Counted from the first letter of the stretch, positions 16,620 through 25,923 are shown. The stretch: 64,000 bases of DNA from Pseudomonas fragi (GCF_002269505.1 NZ_NQKQ01000014.1:1-64000), one strand, 5' to 3'. A program made the numbers and translations. Notes: generated by a model from the sequence alone, not told the origin.

Positions 16620-17816
16620 TTATGTCTTTTGTACCAACGGTAGGCAAACCCTGAACAAGGCACCCTCACCCAGCGTACTCTGCACGCTGATGGTACCGCT
16701 GTGCGCAGCCACTATCTGCTCCGAGATAAACAACCCCAGGCCAAGACCTGCAGTCACATGGCTGGCTGAAACCCGCTCGAATTGCTGGAAAACCCGCTGC
16801 TGGTTTTCCTCGCTGATGCCAATGCCCTGATCACGCACGTCAACAACTGCCTGATCGCCTTCGATATAAACCGCGACATCAATGGGCTTTTTCGCCCCAT
16901 AACGCAGAGCATTGGTCAGCAGGTTGCTGATCACCTGCTCGATGCGGAACTCATCCCACAGCCCCACCACCGGCTGCCCGGCCGTAAAGTTGACACTCGA
17001 TTGCGCAGCACTGATCTGCGCGGCAAAGCTCTCCAGCAACTTGGCCACGGTGTGGGCCAGGTCAAATCGGCCCGGGCGGATGGACAGTTTGCCGGTGCGG
17101 ATGCGCGACACGTCAAGCATGTCTTCGATCAGGCGGATCAGGCTCTGGATCTGGCGCTCGTCACGCTCGACCATGGCCTGCATCTTGTCCATGGTGAATG
17201 CCGCAGCGTTGTCGCGGGCCAGGTGCATCTTGCGCAGCTGGGTTTCCAGAATAAGCCCGTTGAGCGGCGTTCGAACCTCATGGGAGACGATCGACATAAA
17301 ATCGTCGCGCATACGCACCGCATGCTCAAGCTCGACCTGCGTCAGTTGCAACTGCGCCAGCAGGGTTTCCTGCTCGCGCCGGCTCTGCTCCAGCGCTTCA
17401 ACCTGCTGCTTCATGGCCTTGCTCTGGCGATACAGCTCAACGAACACGTTGACCTTGCTCTTGACCGCGTGGATATCCAGCGGCTTGTGCAAAAAGTCCA
17501 CCGCGCCGCTTTCATAGCCCTTGAAGGCATAGTTCATCTCGCGCCCGGCGGCGCTGACGAACACGATCGGGATGTTCTTGGTCTTGGCCGTGCCACGCAT
17601 CAGCTCGGCCAGCTCGAAACCATTCATGCCGGGCATTTGCACGTCCAGAATGGCCATCGCGAACTCGTGCTGCAACAGCAGCGACAGCGCTTCGTCAGCA
17701 GACAGAGCCTTGTAGACGATACGGTCTTCACGCTTGATCAGCGCTTCAAGGGCCAGCAGGTTTTCCGGCAGATCATCGACGATCAGCAGCTTGGCTTGAA
17801 TATCATTTAGTAGCAT
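16620..17816 (-). CDS. Receiver-histidine kinase (REC-HisKA-HATPase), soluble
   Basis: In this 398-aa protein residues 8-125 are an N-terminal receiver (VDDLPENL, phospho-acceptor in AILDVQMPGMNGFE, Lys in LHKPLD). A coiled coil spans about 128-165. HisKA carries the phospho-His in VSHEVRTP (His179). A HATPase domain has the N box IEQVISNLLTNALRYG and G1/G2 boxes VRDQGIGIS and GLGLGLFIS. No transmembrane helix is seen, so it is cytoplasmic and controlled through its receiver. Its start overlaps the end of the CheB gene by 10 bases. It probably passes signal to the small receiver downstream. Confidence 0.9.
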   Translation of the reverse strand: MLLNDIQAKLLIVDDLPENLLALEALIKREDRIVYKALSADEALSLLLQHEFAMAILDVQMPGMNGFELAELMRGTAKTKNIPIVFVSAAGREMNYAFKGYESGAVDFLHKPLDIHAVKSKVNVFVELYRQSKAMKQQVEALEQSRREQETLLAQLQLTQVELEHAVRMRDDFMSIVSHEVRTPLNGLILETQLRKMHLARDNAAAFTMDKMQAMVERDERQIQSLIRLIEDMLDVSRIRTGKLSIRPGRFDLAHTVAKLLESFAAQISAAQSSVNFTAGQPVVGLWDEFRIEQVISNLLTNALRYGAKKPIDVAVYIEGDQAVVDVRDQGIGISEENQQRVFQQFERVSASHVTAGLGLGLFISEQIVAAHSGTISVQSTLGEGALFRVCLPLVQKT

Positions 17817-18415
17817 TCGATATGTTCCAGCTCGACTAGCAGACGGCCAATGCCGCTCAAGGGAAGGATGCAGTCCGGTTGAAAAAGTTCCAGTGCCGCA
17901 CGCGGCATGGTCGCAACCTGGGCCTCGTCAGGGTCCTGAATAATGGTCAGGCCACCCGACTGCTTGACCTGACTGAGCCCTCGCGCACCATCCTGATTGG
18001 CGCCCGTCAGTAAAATCGCGGCCAAACGCTGTTGATACACGTCAGCCGCAGATTCAAAAAGGTAATCAATGGCAGGTCGCGAATAATGCACCGGCTCCTC
18101 CTGGCTCAAGGACAAACTCAGATCATGCTCGACCGACACGTGATAGCCGGGGGCCGCGAAGTACAGGGTGCCCGGCACGATCGGCTGTTTGTCCTGAGCT
18201 TCCCTGACCGGCAATGCCACGCGCCGGGCGAAGACTTCCGCCAACTGGCTGCGGCGTTCATCCGGCAAATGCAGCACCACGATAATCGGCAAGCGGTAAC
18301 CAGGCTTGAGGCCGGCAAAGATGGTCAGCAAGGCCTCGACTCCGCCCGCCGAGGCACCGATTACTACGGCCTTCACGGGGCGCAGGCCGGCCATTTGACT
18401 GTCCCTGTCGGTCAT
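17807..18415 (-). CDS. CheB-type methylesterase domain protein without receiver
   Basis: This 202-aa protein corresponds to the catalytic domain of chemoreceptor glutamate methylesterase only. The Ser-His-Asp set is present in IGASAGGVEA, VLHLP and TGANQDGARG. The usual N-terminal receiver is missing. The start overlaps the CheR stop (ATGA). Stand-alone CheB/CheR pairs next to multi-receiver kinases are known in pseudomonads outside flagellar chemotaxis operons. No methyl-accepting receptor is encoded here, so the substrate is unknown and could be the large kinase itself. Confidence 0.85.
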   Translation of the reverse strand: MTDRDSQMAGLRPVKAVVIGASAGGVEALLTIFAGLKPGYRLPIIVVLHLPDERRSQLAEVFARRVALPVREAQDKQPIVPGTLYFAAPGYHVSVEHDLSLSLSQEEPVHYSRPAIDYLFESAADVYQQRLAAILLTGANQDGARGLSQVKQSGGLTIIQDPDEAQVATMPRAALELFQPDCILPLSGIGRLLVELEHIECY

Positions 18416-19227
18416 AACTTGCGGTAAATCCGTTCTTGCTTGAGCACCGGGGTGAACTGTTTGCTGTAATCAGAAAAATCCAGGGTTTCCTTGCTGCCCA
18501 GCATCAGAAAACCACGGTGGCACAGCGACTCGTGAAACAGGCCAAAGGCTCTGTTTTGCAAATCTTTATTGAAGTAAATCAGTACATTACGACACGAAAT
18601 TAAATTCGTTTCTGAGAACACGCTATCGGTCGCCAGGCTGTGATCGGCAAAGGTCACGTTCTCACGCAGGCTCTTGTCAAAAATCGCGTAGTCGTAGGCG
18701 GCGGTGTAGTAATCGGCAAACGAGCGCTGACCACCGGCCTTCTGGTAGTTATGGGTATAGGCGCGGATGTTCTCCAGGGAAAAAATCCCCTGTTTGGCTT
18801 TTTCCAGAGAGCGCGGATTGATATCGGTGGCGTAGATGATGGTGCGATCGAGCAGGCCTTCCTCGCGCAACAGGATGGCCATGGAGTAGACCTCCTCGCC
18901 GGTACTGCAGCCCGCAATCCAGATCTTCAGCGACGGGTAAGTCTTGAGGATCGGCACCACCTCCTGGCGAATGGCCAGGAAGTGCTCCGGGTCGCGAAAC
19001 ATCTCGCTCACCGGAATGGTCAGGAACTGCAACAACTGCATGAAAGCCGACGGGTCATGCAGGATGCGCTCCTGCAGGGCCGAGATGGTATTGCAGTCGA
19101 ACTGACGCAGCGCATGATTGACCCGGCGCTTGATCGAAGCCCCGGAATAATCGCGAAAGTCATAACTGTATTTGAGATAGATCGCTTCAATCAGCAAACG
19201 TAACTCGATATCGGTGTTTCGTTGCAC
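18412..19227 (-). CDS. CheR-type SAM-dependent protein glutamate methyltransferase
   Basis: In this 271-aa protein an N-terminal helical CheR domain (residues 5-75) is followed by the SAM-binding domain with IAGCSTGEEVYSMAI (about 105-120), YATDINPRSLEKA and the NLISCRNVLIYF motif. It starts at a GTG directly after the TAA of the large hybrid kinase and ends overlapping the CheB gene. The tight gene packing indicates one transcript in which methylation tunes the neighbouring kinases. Confidence 0.9.
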   Translation of the reverse strand: MQRNTDIELRLLIEAIYLKYSYDFRDYSGASIKRRVNHALRQFDCNTISALQERILHDPSAFMQLLQFLTIPVSEMFRDPEHFLAIRQEVVPILKTYPSLKIWIAGCSTGEEVYSMAILLREEGLLDRTIIYATDINPRSLEKAKQGIFSLENIRAYTHNYQKAGGQRSFADYYTAAYDYAIFDKSLRENVTFADHSLATDSVFSETNLISCRNVLIYFNKDLQNRAFGLFHESLCHRGFLMLGSKETLDFSDYSKQFTPVLKQERIYRKL

Positions 19228-22200
19228 TTAGAGTCGTTCCATTTTCGGTAGCCAGACCCGGATCAACGAAAACAGTCGGTCCAGATCGATAGGTTTGGCC
19301 AGGTAATCATTGGAGCCTGCCTGCAGGCAACGCTCCTGATCGTCCTTCATTGCCTTGGCCGTGACCGCAATAATCGGCAGCTTGCGCCAGCGCGGATTCT
19401 TGCGAATTTCGACGGTAGCCTCGTAGCCATCCATCTCCGGCATCATCACGTCCATCAACACCAGGTCGATGTCTTCAACTTCATCGAGGCGCTCGATGGC
19501 TTCACGGCCATTACGGCCGATCACCACGATGGCACCCTTTTGTTCCAGCGCGCTGGTCAGGGCAAAGATGTTACGTACATCGTCATCCACCAGCAGAATC
19601 TTGCGCCCCTCAAAGACCTTGTCGCGGCTGCGGGCGGTCTTGAGCATCGTTTGCCGCTCATGGGACAACTGAGATTCAACTTTGTGCAGAAATAATGTCA
19701 CTTCATCGAGCAAACGTTCCGGCGAGCGGGCGCCTTTGATGATGATCGAGCGCGAATACTTGCGCAGTTCGGCCTCTTCATCACGGGTCAGGTTGCGCCC
19801 GGTGTAAACGATCACCGGCGGGAACGAGCAGATATCCTCGGTGGACATGCGCTTGAGCAAATCGTTGCCGAGCATGTCCGGCAGCTTGAGGTCGATAATC
19901 ATGCAGTCGTAAATATTGCTGCGCAGCAGGTCCAGCGCTTCCTGGGCGAAACCCACAGCGGTGATTTCGATGTCATCGTCGCCGATCAGGCGGGCAATGC
20001 TGTCGCGCTGCAGGTCGTCGTCCTCCACCAGCAGCACACGCTTGACCTTCTGGGTCAGCTTGGCTTCAAGGCGGGCGAAGACGTTTTTCAGCTCTTCACG
20101 GGTGGTCGGCTTGACCGCATAGCCCACCGCGCCCATATGCATTGCGGCCTCGACACGGTCCTCCACAGAAATTACGTGAACCGGGATATGCCGGGTCGGC
20201 GCCAGCGCCTTGAGGCGCTGCAGCACAGTTAACCCCGAGTGATCGGGCAGGCGCATGTCGAGCAGGATGGCGTCGGGAATAAACTGCGCCGCGAGGCCGA
20301 AGCCTTCGTCGGCACCGTGGGCCACCAGGCAGCGATAACCCAGCTCATGCGCCAGATCGAAGAGGATGTGCGCAAAGTTAGGCTCATCTTCAATTACCAG
20401 GATGCAGCGCGTGGTGAACGGTGCCTGTTCACGGTCATCCATAAAGCGTGCGATTGGCTCAGTCGGCACAACAGCAGGCACCGCTACCACCCGTGAAGGC
20501 ACTTGCGCCACTCGCGGCGCGGGGCTGGCAGGCATCTGGGCGAGCTCTTCGACGGACTCGACATAGTGCTCCGGCAACACCAGCGTAAAGATGCTGCCCT
20601 GCCCCGGTTCACTGCTGACATTGATCGTCCCGCCCAGCAAGGTGGCCAGATCGCGGGAGATCGACAGGCCCAGGCCGGTGCCGCCGTAACGCCGATTGGT
20701 GGTGCCATCGGCCTGGCGGAAGGCTTCGAAAATGCTGTCCTGTTGATCCGGGGCAATGCCGATTCCGGAGTCGCTCACGGTAAAGGCAATGCCTTCGCCC
20801 GGCTGACGGGACACCACAAGGCTGACCTGGCCTTTCTCCGTGAATTTGACCGCATTCGACAGCAGGTTTTTGAGAATCTGCTCCAGGCGCTGGCTGTCGG
20901 TGTAGATCATCGACGGGGTGCCAGGCTGCAACTGCACGTCAAAGCCCAGGGATTTTTCCCCCGCCAGTGGCTGAAACATCCCGCGCAACCCTTCAACCAC
21001 GCGTCCGACGCTGGTGTTCTCGGGGCGTACTTCAAGCTTGCCGGCTTCGACCTTGGAGATATCCAGAATGTCGTTGATCAGATTGAGCAAGTCATTGCCC
21101 GCTGAGTAAATCGACTCGGCAAACTTGACCTGTTCCGCGCTGAGGTTCTGCTGCGGGTTCTCGGACAACAGCTTGGCCAGGATCAGCGAACTGTTCAGCG
21201 GGGTGCGCAGCTCGTGGGACATGTTGGCGAGGAACTCCGACTTGTACTTGCTGGAGCGCTGCAGCTCATCGGCACGGTCTTCGAGCTGGATCTGCACCCG
21301 ATTCAGCTCGGTGTTTTTACGGTCCATGGCGTCGCGCTGGCCTGCCAGCTCTTCGTTGGTCTGCTCAAGCTCGGCCTGCTGGGTTTCGAGGCTGGTCTGC
21401 GACTCTTTGAGAATGCGCGACTGCTCTTCGAGCTCTTCGTTGGCGGTTTTCAGTTCTTCCTGCTGGACTTGCAGCTCCTCATTGAGCTGCTGGGTTTCGG
21501 CCAGCACCTCTTGCAGGCGCTGACGATAACGGGCCGCTTCGATCGAGGTGCCGATATTGTCAGAAATCAGTTCAAACAACTCGATATCACGCTCGTTCAA
21601 CGGGCGCAGAAAGCCCAGTTCGATCACACCGTTTACCCGATCATCATCACTGGTGGGGATCACCAGCACACTGTGCGGGCTGCCCTGACCCAGCCCGGAG
21701 GTTACCTTGAGGCTGTAGTCGGCTGGCACGTTATCGAGACGAATCAGTTGGTCTTGCTGTGCGGCTTGCCCCACGATGCCTTCGTCGTTGTGGATCAGTT
21801 GATCTTGCGCTTCTTGCTCACAGGAGAAACCGTAGCTGGCGACGCGCTTGAGGCCACCGTGGTCTTCACGCACATAAACTGCCGCCACCACCGACCCCAG
21901 ATACTGGGCGCAGAACTGCAGGATATTGCGCCCCAGCATGTTCAGGGTCAGTCGGCCCAACACCTGTTCGGCCAGCTCAGTCTGGCCGTTGCGCAACCAG
22001 GCCTGCTGCTCAAGGCGCTGCGCAGTCTTGATCTGCGACTCGAAAGCATTGTTGTAACTCTTTGAAAGTTCAAGCAAATCGCGGCGACCGATATACGCCA
22101 AGAAACCGCCCAGCCCCAGTACAAAACACAGGTACAAGGCAATACTGATAACCGTGGTACGGCTGACATCTTCGCTGCGCGCCACCCGCAGTTGCTGCTC

Positions 22201-22725
22201 CATTTGAATGAAGTCGTCATATTCCTTGCGTATCTCATCACTCAGGCGCTTGCCCCGGCCAGCTTGCACCGCTGAGCGGTAGTCGCCGTCCTGACGGCGC
22301 AGCTCGACCATCGATTGTGCGTAGGTGTTCCACTCATCCTGCAGTGCCTCAAGACGTTTGAGGCGGTCAATCTGCTGCGGGTTATCGCTGACCAGCTCCT
22401 GCAAACCTTTCAATTGCACATTGATTTGCGGCTTGGCGACCGCATAAGGGTCGAGGAAATGCTCATCACCAGTGATCAGGAAACCGCGCATGCCGGTTTC
22501 CAGGTCGACCGTCAACCGCACCGCTTCGTTAGCATTGCTGATGACCCGGTCACTGTGCTCAACCCAGCGGATTACCGACAGCAAATAGCTGACCATAACC
22601 ACAAACAGGGCAGCACTGAGCGCACCGACGGCCAGCGGCAAACCGACGTTGCGACTCAGGAGCTTGCGAAAGCTTCGCTCGTCGATTGATGCAGGTGAGT
22701 TCATTTTCAGGCCCGTGAAAGTCAT
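19228..22725 (-). CDS. Hybrid sensor kinase: CHASE3-GAF-HisKA-HATPase with three receivers
   Basis: This protein has 1165 aa from the ATG at 22725, or 1158 from the ATG at 22704 (MNSPASIDER), which is equally likely. It has two transmembrane helices (about 30-55 and 190-215) around a CHASE3 domain (VDLETGMRGFLITGDEHFLDP). A GAF domain and a long Glu/Gln-rich coiled coil (about 400-490) follow, then HisKA with NMSHELRTP (His504) and a HATPase (NLLSNAVKF, DSGIGI, GTGLGLSIS). Three C-terminal receivers have phospho-acceptors in ILLDMRLPDHSG, MIIDLKLPDMLG and VLMDVMMPEMDG. It senses from the inner membrane, with CheR/CheB directly downstream. It has no Hpt, so phosphate would go to separate proteins such as the receivers at 16176 or 22871. 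Confidence 0.9.
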   Translation of the reverse strand: MTFTGLKMNSPASIDERSFRKLLSRNVGLPLAVGALSAALFVVMVSYLLSVIRWVEHSDRVISNANEAVRLTVDLETGMRGFLITGDEHFLDPYAVAKPQINVQLKGLQELVSDNPQQIDRLKRLEALQDEWNTYAQSMVELRRQDGDYRSAVQAGRGKRLSDEIRKEYDDFIQMEQQLRVARSEDVSRTTVISIALYLCFVLGLGGFLAYIGRRDLLELSKSYNNAFESQIKTAQRLEQQAWLRNGQTELAEQVLGRLTLNMLGRNILQFCAQYLGSVVAAVYVREDHGGLKRVASYGFSCEQEAQDQLIHNDEGIVGQAAQQDQLIRLDNVPADYSLKVTSGLGQGSPHSVLVIPTSDDDRVNGVIELGFLRPLNERDIELFELISDNIGTSIEAARYRQRLQEVLAETQQLNEELQVQQEELKTANEELEEQSRILKESQTSLETQQAELEQTNEELAGQRDAMDRKNTELNRVQIQLEDRADELQRSSKYKSEFLANMSHELRTPLNSSLILAKLLSENPQQNLSAEQVKFAESIYSAGNDLLNLINDILDISKVEAGKLEVRPENTSVGRVVEGLRGMFQPLAGEKSLGFDVQLQPGTPSMIYTDSQRLEQILKNLLSNAVKFTEKGQVSLVVSRQPGEGIAFTVSDSGIGIAPDQQDSIFEAFRQADGTTNRRYGGTGLGLSISRDLATLLGGTINVSSEPGQGSIFTLVLPEHYVESVEELAQMPASPAPRVAQVPSRVVAVPAVVPTEPIARFMDDREQAPFTTRCILVIEDEPNFAHILFDLAHELGYRCLVAHGADEGFGLAAQFIPDAILLDMRLPDHSGLTVLQRLKALAPTRHIPVHVISVEDRVEAAMHMGAVGYAVKPTTREELKNVFARLEAKLTQKVKRVLLVEDDDLQRDSIARLIGDDDIEITAVGFAQEALDLLRSNIYDCMIIDLKLPDMLGNDLLKRMSTEDICSFPPVIVYTGRNLTRDEEAELRKYSRSIIIKGARSPERLLDEVTLFLHKVESQLSHERQTMLKTARSRDKVFEGRKILLVDDDVRNIFALTSALEQKGAIVVIGRNGREAIERLDEVEDIDLVLMDVMMPEMDGYEATVEIRKNPRWRKLPIIAVTAKAMKDDQERCLQAGSNDYLAKPIDLDRLFSLIRVWLPKMERL

Positions 22726-22870
22726 AAAAAAAATTGGAGTTTGCCGTATTATCGAGCAATAGTTCTATTTTCTTACCTTTTTGTACGCTTTTAAACACAT
22801 ACAGATGCAGGTGAAGGCTATCCTTGTTGTCTGTGAGAACCGCGCATAAATTTTTATCGAGATCATGATT

Positions 22871-23236
22871 ATGTCCGCAACACCCTCCACCATCCTTGTG
22901 GTCGAAGACGACGCCATTGTTCGTATGCTGATCGTTGACGTCTTGCAAGAACTGGAGTTCAGCGTGCTTGAAGCCGATGGCAGCGAGCGCGCCCTGGAAC
23001 TGCTTGAGGACACAGCCCGCAACATTGACCTGCTGATGACCGACGTTGGCCTGCCGGGCATGGACGGTCGCACCCTGGCAACCAGGGCCCGGGAACTGCG
23101 CCAGACATTGCCTGTGCTGTTTGCCAGCGGCTACGCCGAAACCCTTGAGGTTGCACAAGGCATGGAGGTGATCGGCAAGCCCTTCTCCATTGACCAGTTG
23201 CGTGCCAAAGTCAAAAGCATGCTGATCAATGCATGA
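22871..23236 (+). CDS. Single-domain response regulator (receiver), divergent from the hybrid kinase
   Basis: This protein has about 121 aa from the ATG at 22871 (MSATPSTILVVEDD). An ATG two codons earlier (22865) is possible. The receiver shows the EDD pair, phospho-acceptor in LLMTDVGLPGMDG, Ser in FASGYA and Lys in IGKPFS, with no output domain. It is transcribed away from the triple-receiver kinase and shares its AT-rich upstream region, so joint regulation is likely. It is a probable phospho-partner of that kinase. Confidence 0.85.
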   Translation: MSATPSTILVVEDDAIVRMLIVDVLQELEFSVLEADGSERALELLEDTARNIDLLMTDVGLPGMDGRTLATRARELRQTLPVLFASGYAETLEVAQGMEVIGKPFSIDQLRAKVKSMLINA

Positions 23237-23296
23237 TCTGTAACTGTTCCCTGAATTGACGCTTCTCGCGGGCTGTGGTTTCCTACACATCTTGTA

Positions 23297-23478
23297 TCAG
23301 GTGCCCTTCACAGGGTGAAACGGGAAACCGGTGCGTCAGGCTTTCGCCCTGACAAGTCCGGCGCTGCCCCCGCAACGGTAAGCGAGAGAAACATCACGTC
23401 CACTGTGCCACTGGCATGGGAAGGAGATGTTTGCAGGCTCAGCCCATGAGCCCCTCGCAAGCCCGGAGACCGGCCTGG
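23297..23478 (+). ncRNA. Cobalamin (AdoCbl) riboswitch
   Basis: The leader contains the hallmarks of the B12 element. These are GGTGCC near the 5' end, then CAGGGTGAAACGGGAAACCGG, then GCTGCCCCCGCAACGGTAA, and the B12 box AGCCCGGAGACCGGCC at 23460-23475. It lies upstream of the cobalt transporter genes cbtB-cbtA and the corrinoid genes cobE and cobM. High cobalamin should shut the operon down. Confidence 0.93.
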
Positions 23479-23516
23479 TTATTTCGAATAACAAACCCGC
23501 GGTGGGCGGGCGCTGT

Positions 23517-23549
23517 TAAACCCTGCGAGCTTCGTTCGCGGGGTTTTCT
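23517..23549 (+). terminator. Riboswitch-associated terminator hairpin
   Basis: AAACCCTGCGA pairs with TTCGCGGGGTTT around a short loop and is followed by TTTTCTT, 40 bases after the B12 box and 40 before cbtB. Its position fits the OFF-state terminator of the riboswitch. Confidence 0.7.
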
Positions 23550-23588
23550 TGCGCTTTGCTGCCCGTCGTCCGACCCGAGGCAAGCGCC

Positions 23589-23777
23589 ATGTCCATCAGC
23601 ACCAGCCGTACCCAATCCGCCGCGAGTACCACCACCCAAAGCCAACGTATCGTGGCCGCTGTCGGCGCTGCCGTACTGGGCGCTTTGCTCGTCTATTTCG
23701 CCGGTTTTTCGCATATTGACGCTGTTCACAACGCAGCGCATGACACCCGTCACAGCTCCGCCTTTCCGTGCCATTGA
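23589..23777 (+). CDS. cbtB: CbtB cobalt-transporter subunit
   Basis: The 62-aa protein starts at the ATG at 23589. It has one transmembrane helix (IVAAVGAAVLGALLVYFAGF) and a C-terminal His-rich tail (HNAAHDTRHSSAFPCH) likely to bind metal. CbtA/CbtB pairs are predicted B12-regulated cobalt importers. This one follows directly on a cobalamin riboswitch and precedes cbtA by 11 bases, which fits fully. Confidence 0.9.
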   Translation: MSISTSRTQSAASTTTQSQRIVAAVGAAVLGALLVYFAGFSHIDAVHNAAHDTRHSSAFPCH

Positions 23778-23788
23778 GATTGCCTGCC

Positions 23789-24490
23789 ATGATTAAGCGT
23801 ATCGCTCAAACGGCTGGCTTTACCGGCCTGCTGGCCGCCCTGCTGCTGACCCTGCTGCAAAGCTTTTGGGTTGCGCCGTTGATTCTTCAGGCCGAAACCT
23901 ACGAAAAACCTGCCGCTACCCAAGTGCACGAACATGCCGACATGGCCATGCCTGCGCATGAGCACGACGCCGAGGCCTGGGAGCCGGAAGATGGCTGGCA
24001 GCGCGTGCTGTCCACCACTGGTGGCAATCTGGTGGTCGCGGTCGGTTTTGCCCTGATGCTGGCGGGCCTGTACACCCTGCGCGCACCGGCGCGGACCTCC
24101 CAGGGTCTGCTCTGGGGCCTGGCTGGCTATGCCGTGTTCTGCCTGGCACCGACGATGGGTTTGCCGCCCGAACTGCCGGGCACGGCTGCAGCAGATTTGC
24201 TGCAACGTCAGCTCTGGTGGGTCAGCACTGCGGCCTCTACGGCCGTGGGCATTGCCTTGCTGGTGTTTGGCAAGCATTGGGCGCTCAAGGTGCTGGGTGT
24301 AGCGATTCTGATAGTGCCGCATATTTTCGGTGCGCCGCAGCCACTGGTGCACTCCAGCCTGGCACCCGAAGCGCTGGAGTCGCAGTTCAAAATTGCCGCG
24401 CAACTGACCAACCTGGCTTTCTGGCTGGCACTGGGCGTGATCAGCGCCTGGCTGTTCCGCCGCAAGGCTGATGGCCAGTACTCGGCATGA
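23789..24490 (+). CDS. cbtA: CbtA cobalt-transporter subunit
   Basis: This 233-aa membrane protein has about five or six transmembrane helices. A His-rich loop lies between helices 1 and 2 (HEHADMAMPAHEHDAEAW, about 48-65), a likely metal site. The ATG at 23789 places a membrane helix at the N-terminus. An earlier in-frame ATG at 23768 would overlap cbtB. The stop overlaps the start of cobE (ATGA), so the genes are translated together. Role: cobalt uptake for corrin synthesis. Confidence 0.9.
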   Translation: MIKRIAQTAGFTGLLAALLLTLLQSFWVAPLILQAETYEKPAATQVHEHADMAMPAHEHDAEAWEPEDGWQRVLSTTGGNLVVAVGFALMLAGLYTLRAPARTSQGLLWGLAGYAVFCLAPTMGLPPELPGTAAADLLQRQLWWVSTAASTAVGIALLVFGKHWALKVLGVAILIVPHIFGAPQPLVHSSLAPEALESQFKIAAQLTNLAFWLALGVISAWLFRRKADGQYSA

Positions 24491-24900
24491 CGACAACCGG
24501 CACAGCGCCAAGCCTGGTGATTGGCCTGGGCTGTCGCCGGGGTTGTAGCGCGCAGGAACTGCTGGCATTGATCGAAGACTCCCTGAGCCAGGCCGGCATC
24601 GCACTGAGTGCAATCCGCGGCCTGGCCAGCATTGACCTGAAACGCCACGAACCCGGACTGCTGCAACTTGCCACCCGGCTAAACCTCGAACTTGAAGTGT
24701 TCAGCGCGGCACAAATGGCCGAATTTGCGCCACTACTCAGCCATCGCTCGGCTATCGCGCTGACCCAAACCGGCTGTTCCGGCATTGCCGAAAGCGCTGC
24801 CCTGGCCCTGGCCGCGCACTTGTCCGGGGCACCGGCCAAGCTGTTGATCACGCGTAAAAAATCGTCCGTGGCGACCTTTGCGTTGGCCTGTGCCGGGTAA
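24487..24900 (+). CDS. cobE: CobE / CbiG C-terminal-domain protein
   Basis: This 137-aa protein covers just the CbiG C-terminal domain, with the typical start LVIGLGCRRGCSAQEL, followed by IRGLASIDLKRHEPGLLQLA and the end LLITRKKSSVATFALA. In the aerobic cobalamin pathway CobE is a small accessory protein whose exact step is poorly defined. It overlaps cbtA by 4 bases and is followed by cobM. Confidence 0.88.
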   Translation: MTTTGTAPSLVIGLGCRRGCSAQELLALIEDSLSQAGIALSAIRGLASIDLKRHEPGLLQLATRLNLELEVFSAAQMAEFAPLLSHRSAIALTQTGCSGIAESAALALAAHLSGAPAKLLITRKKSSVATFALACAG

Positions 24901-24976
24901 AACCCGCGATAATCCCCTGCCTCACTATGAGCGTTGTTCACGAACAGCTCTATCTCGACCTTTTCAAGAGACTGCC

Positions 24977-25723
24977 ATGACCGTTTATTTCATCGGCGCC
25001 GGGCCCGGCGATCCAGAGCTGATTACCGTCAAGGGCCAGCGCCTGATTCGCAGTTGCCCGGTGATCATTTACGCCGGCTCACTGGTGCCGCAAGCGGTGC
25101 TGGATGGCCACCGGGCCGAGCAGGTCATTAATAGCGCCGAGCTGCATCTGGAGCAGATCATCAACCTGATCAGGGCCGCTGATGCCAAGGGCCAGGACGT
25201 GGCGCGCGTGCATTCCGGCGACCCGAGCCTGTACGGCGCGATTGGCGAGCAGATCCGCTGTTTGCGCGAGCTGGGGATTGCCTTTGAAATTATCCCCGGA
25301 GTGACGGCCACTGCCGCCTGCGCGGCGATTCTGGGGGCTGAATTGACCTTGCCGGACATCTCGCAGACGGTAATTCTGACACGTTACGCGGAAAAAACCG
25401 TGATGCCTGCCGGTGAAGAGCTGGCCAGCCTGGCGCAACACAAGGCGACCATGGCCATTCACCTGGGGGTGAAGAACCTCGAGAGTATCGTGGCCGAACT
25501 GACCCCGCATTACGGCAGCGACTGCCCGATTGCGGTGATTCATCGCGCAAGCTGGCCGGATCAGGACTGGGTGCAAGGGACCCTGGCGGACATCGCTGTC
25601 AAGGTCCAGGCCAAGGGCTTCAGGCGTACCGCGCTGATTCTGGTGGGCCGGGTGCTGGCCAGTGACAGTTTTGCCGATTCGTCGCTGTACCGTGCCGGGC
25701 ATGCGCATTTGTATCGGCCTTGA
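24977..25723 (+). CDS. cobM: Precorrin-4 C11-methyltransferase
   Basis: The 248-aa start at 24977 (MTVYFIGAGPGDPELITVKGQ) has AAGAG upstream. A longer reading from 24878 would run into cobE. The tetrapyrrole-methylase signatures are GAGPGDPELIT at the N-terminus, ARVHSGDPSLYGAIGEQ in the middle, and GVTATAACAA. It methylates C11 of precorrin-4 with SAM in aerobic cobalamin synthesis. It is last in the riboswitch-controlled transport and synthesis unit. Confidence 0.92.
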   Translation: MTVYFIGAGPGDPELITVKGQRLIRSCPVIIYAGSLVPQAVLDGHRAEQVINSAELHLEQIINLIRAADAKGQDVARVHSGDPSLYGAIGEQIRCLRELGIAFEIIPGVTATAACAAILGAELTLPDISQTVILTRYAEKTVMPAGEELASLAQHKATMAIHLGVKNLESIVAELTPHYGSDCPIAVIHRASWPDQDWVQGTLADIAVKVQAKGFRRTALILVGRVLASDSFADSSLYRAGHAHLYRP

Positions 25724-25755
25724 ACGCCACCTTTCCTTGCGGGAGAACGCTTGTT

Positions 25756-25780
25756 TGTGGAAGCGGGCTTGCTCGCGATG
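25756..25780. repeat. REP half-site
   Basis: A single copy of the TGTGGAAGCGGGCTTGCTCGC-type REP unit without a full inverted partner, downstream of cobM. Confidence 0.7.
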
Positions 25781-25831
25781 GATTCGCTGTGGCTTACCTG
25801 ACAGACCGCAGCGCCTGCGGGATTACAAAAC

Positions 25832-25923
25832 TGTAGTCGCTGCCGAAGGCTGCGAAGCGGACTTGGGTAATTCCAGAATACGGCATGCTCCGCAACCCTT
25901 CGCAGCCTTCGGCAGCGACTACA
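25832..25923. repeat. Second-type REP palindrome (TGTAGTCGCTGCCGAAGGCT)
   Basis: Inverted copies of TGTAGTCGCTGCCGAAGGCTGCGAAG flank about 40 bases. The same family recurs at 62254-62346 and, in divergent form, at 59904-60052. Confidence 0.9.
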
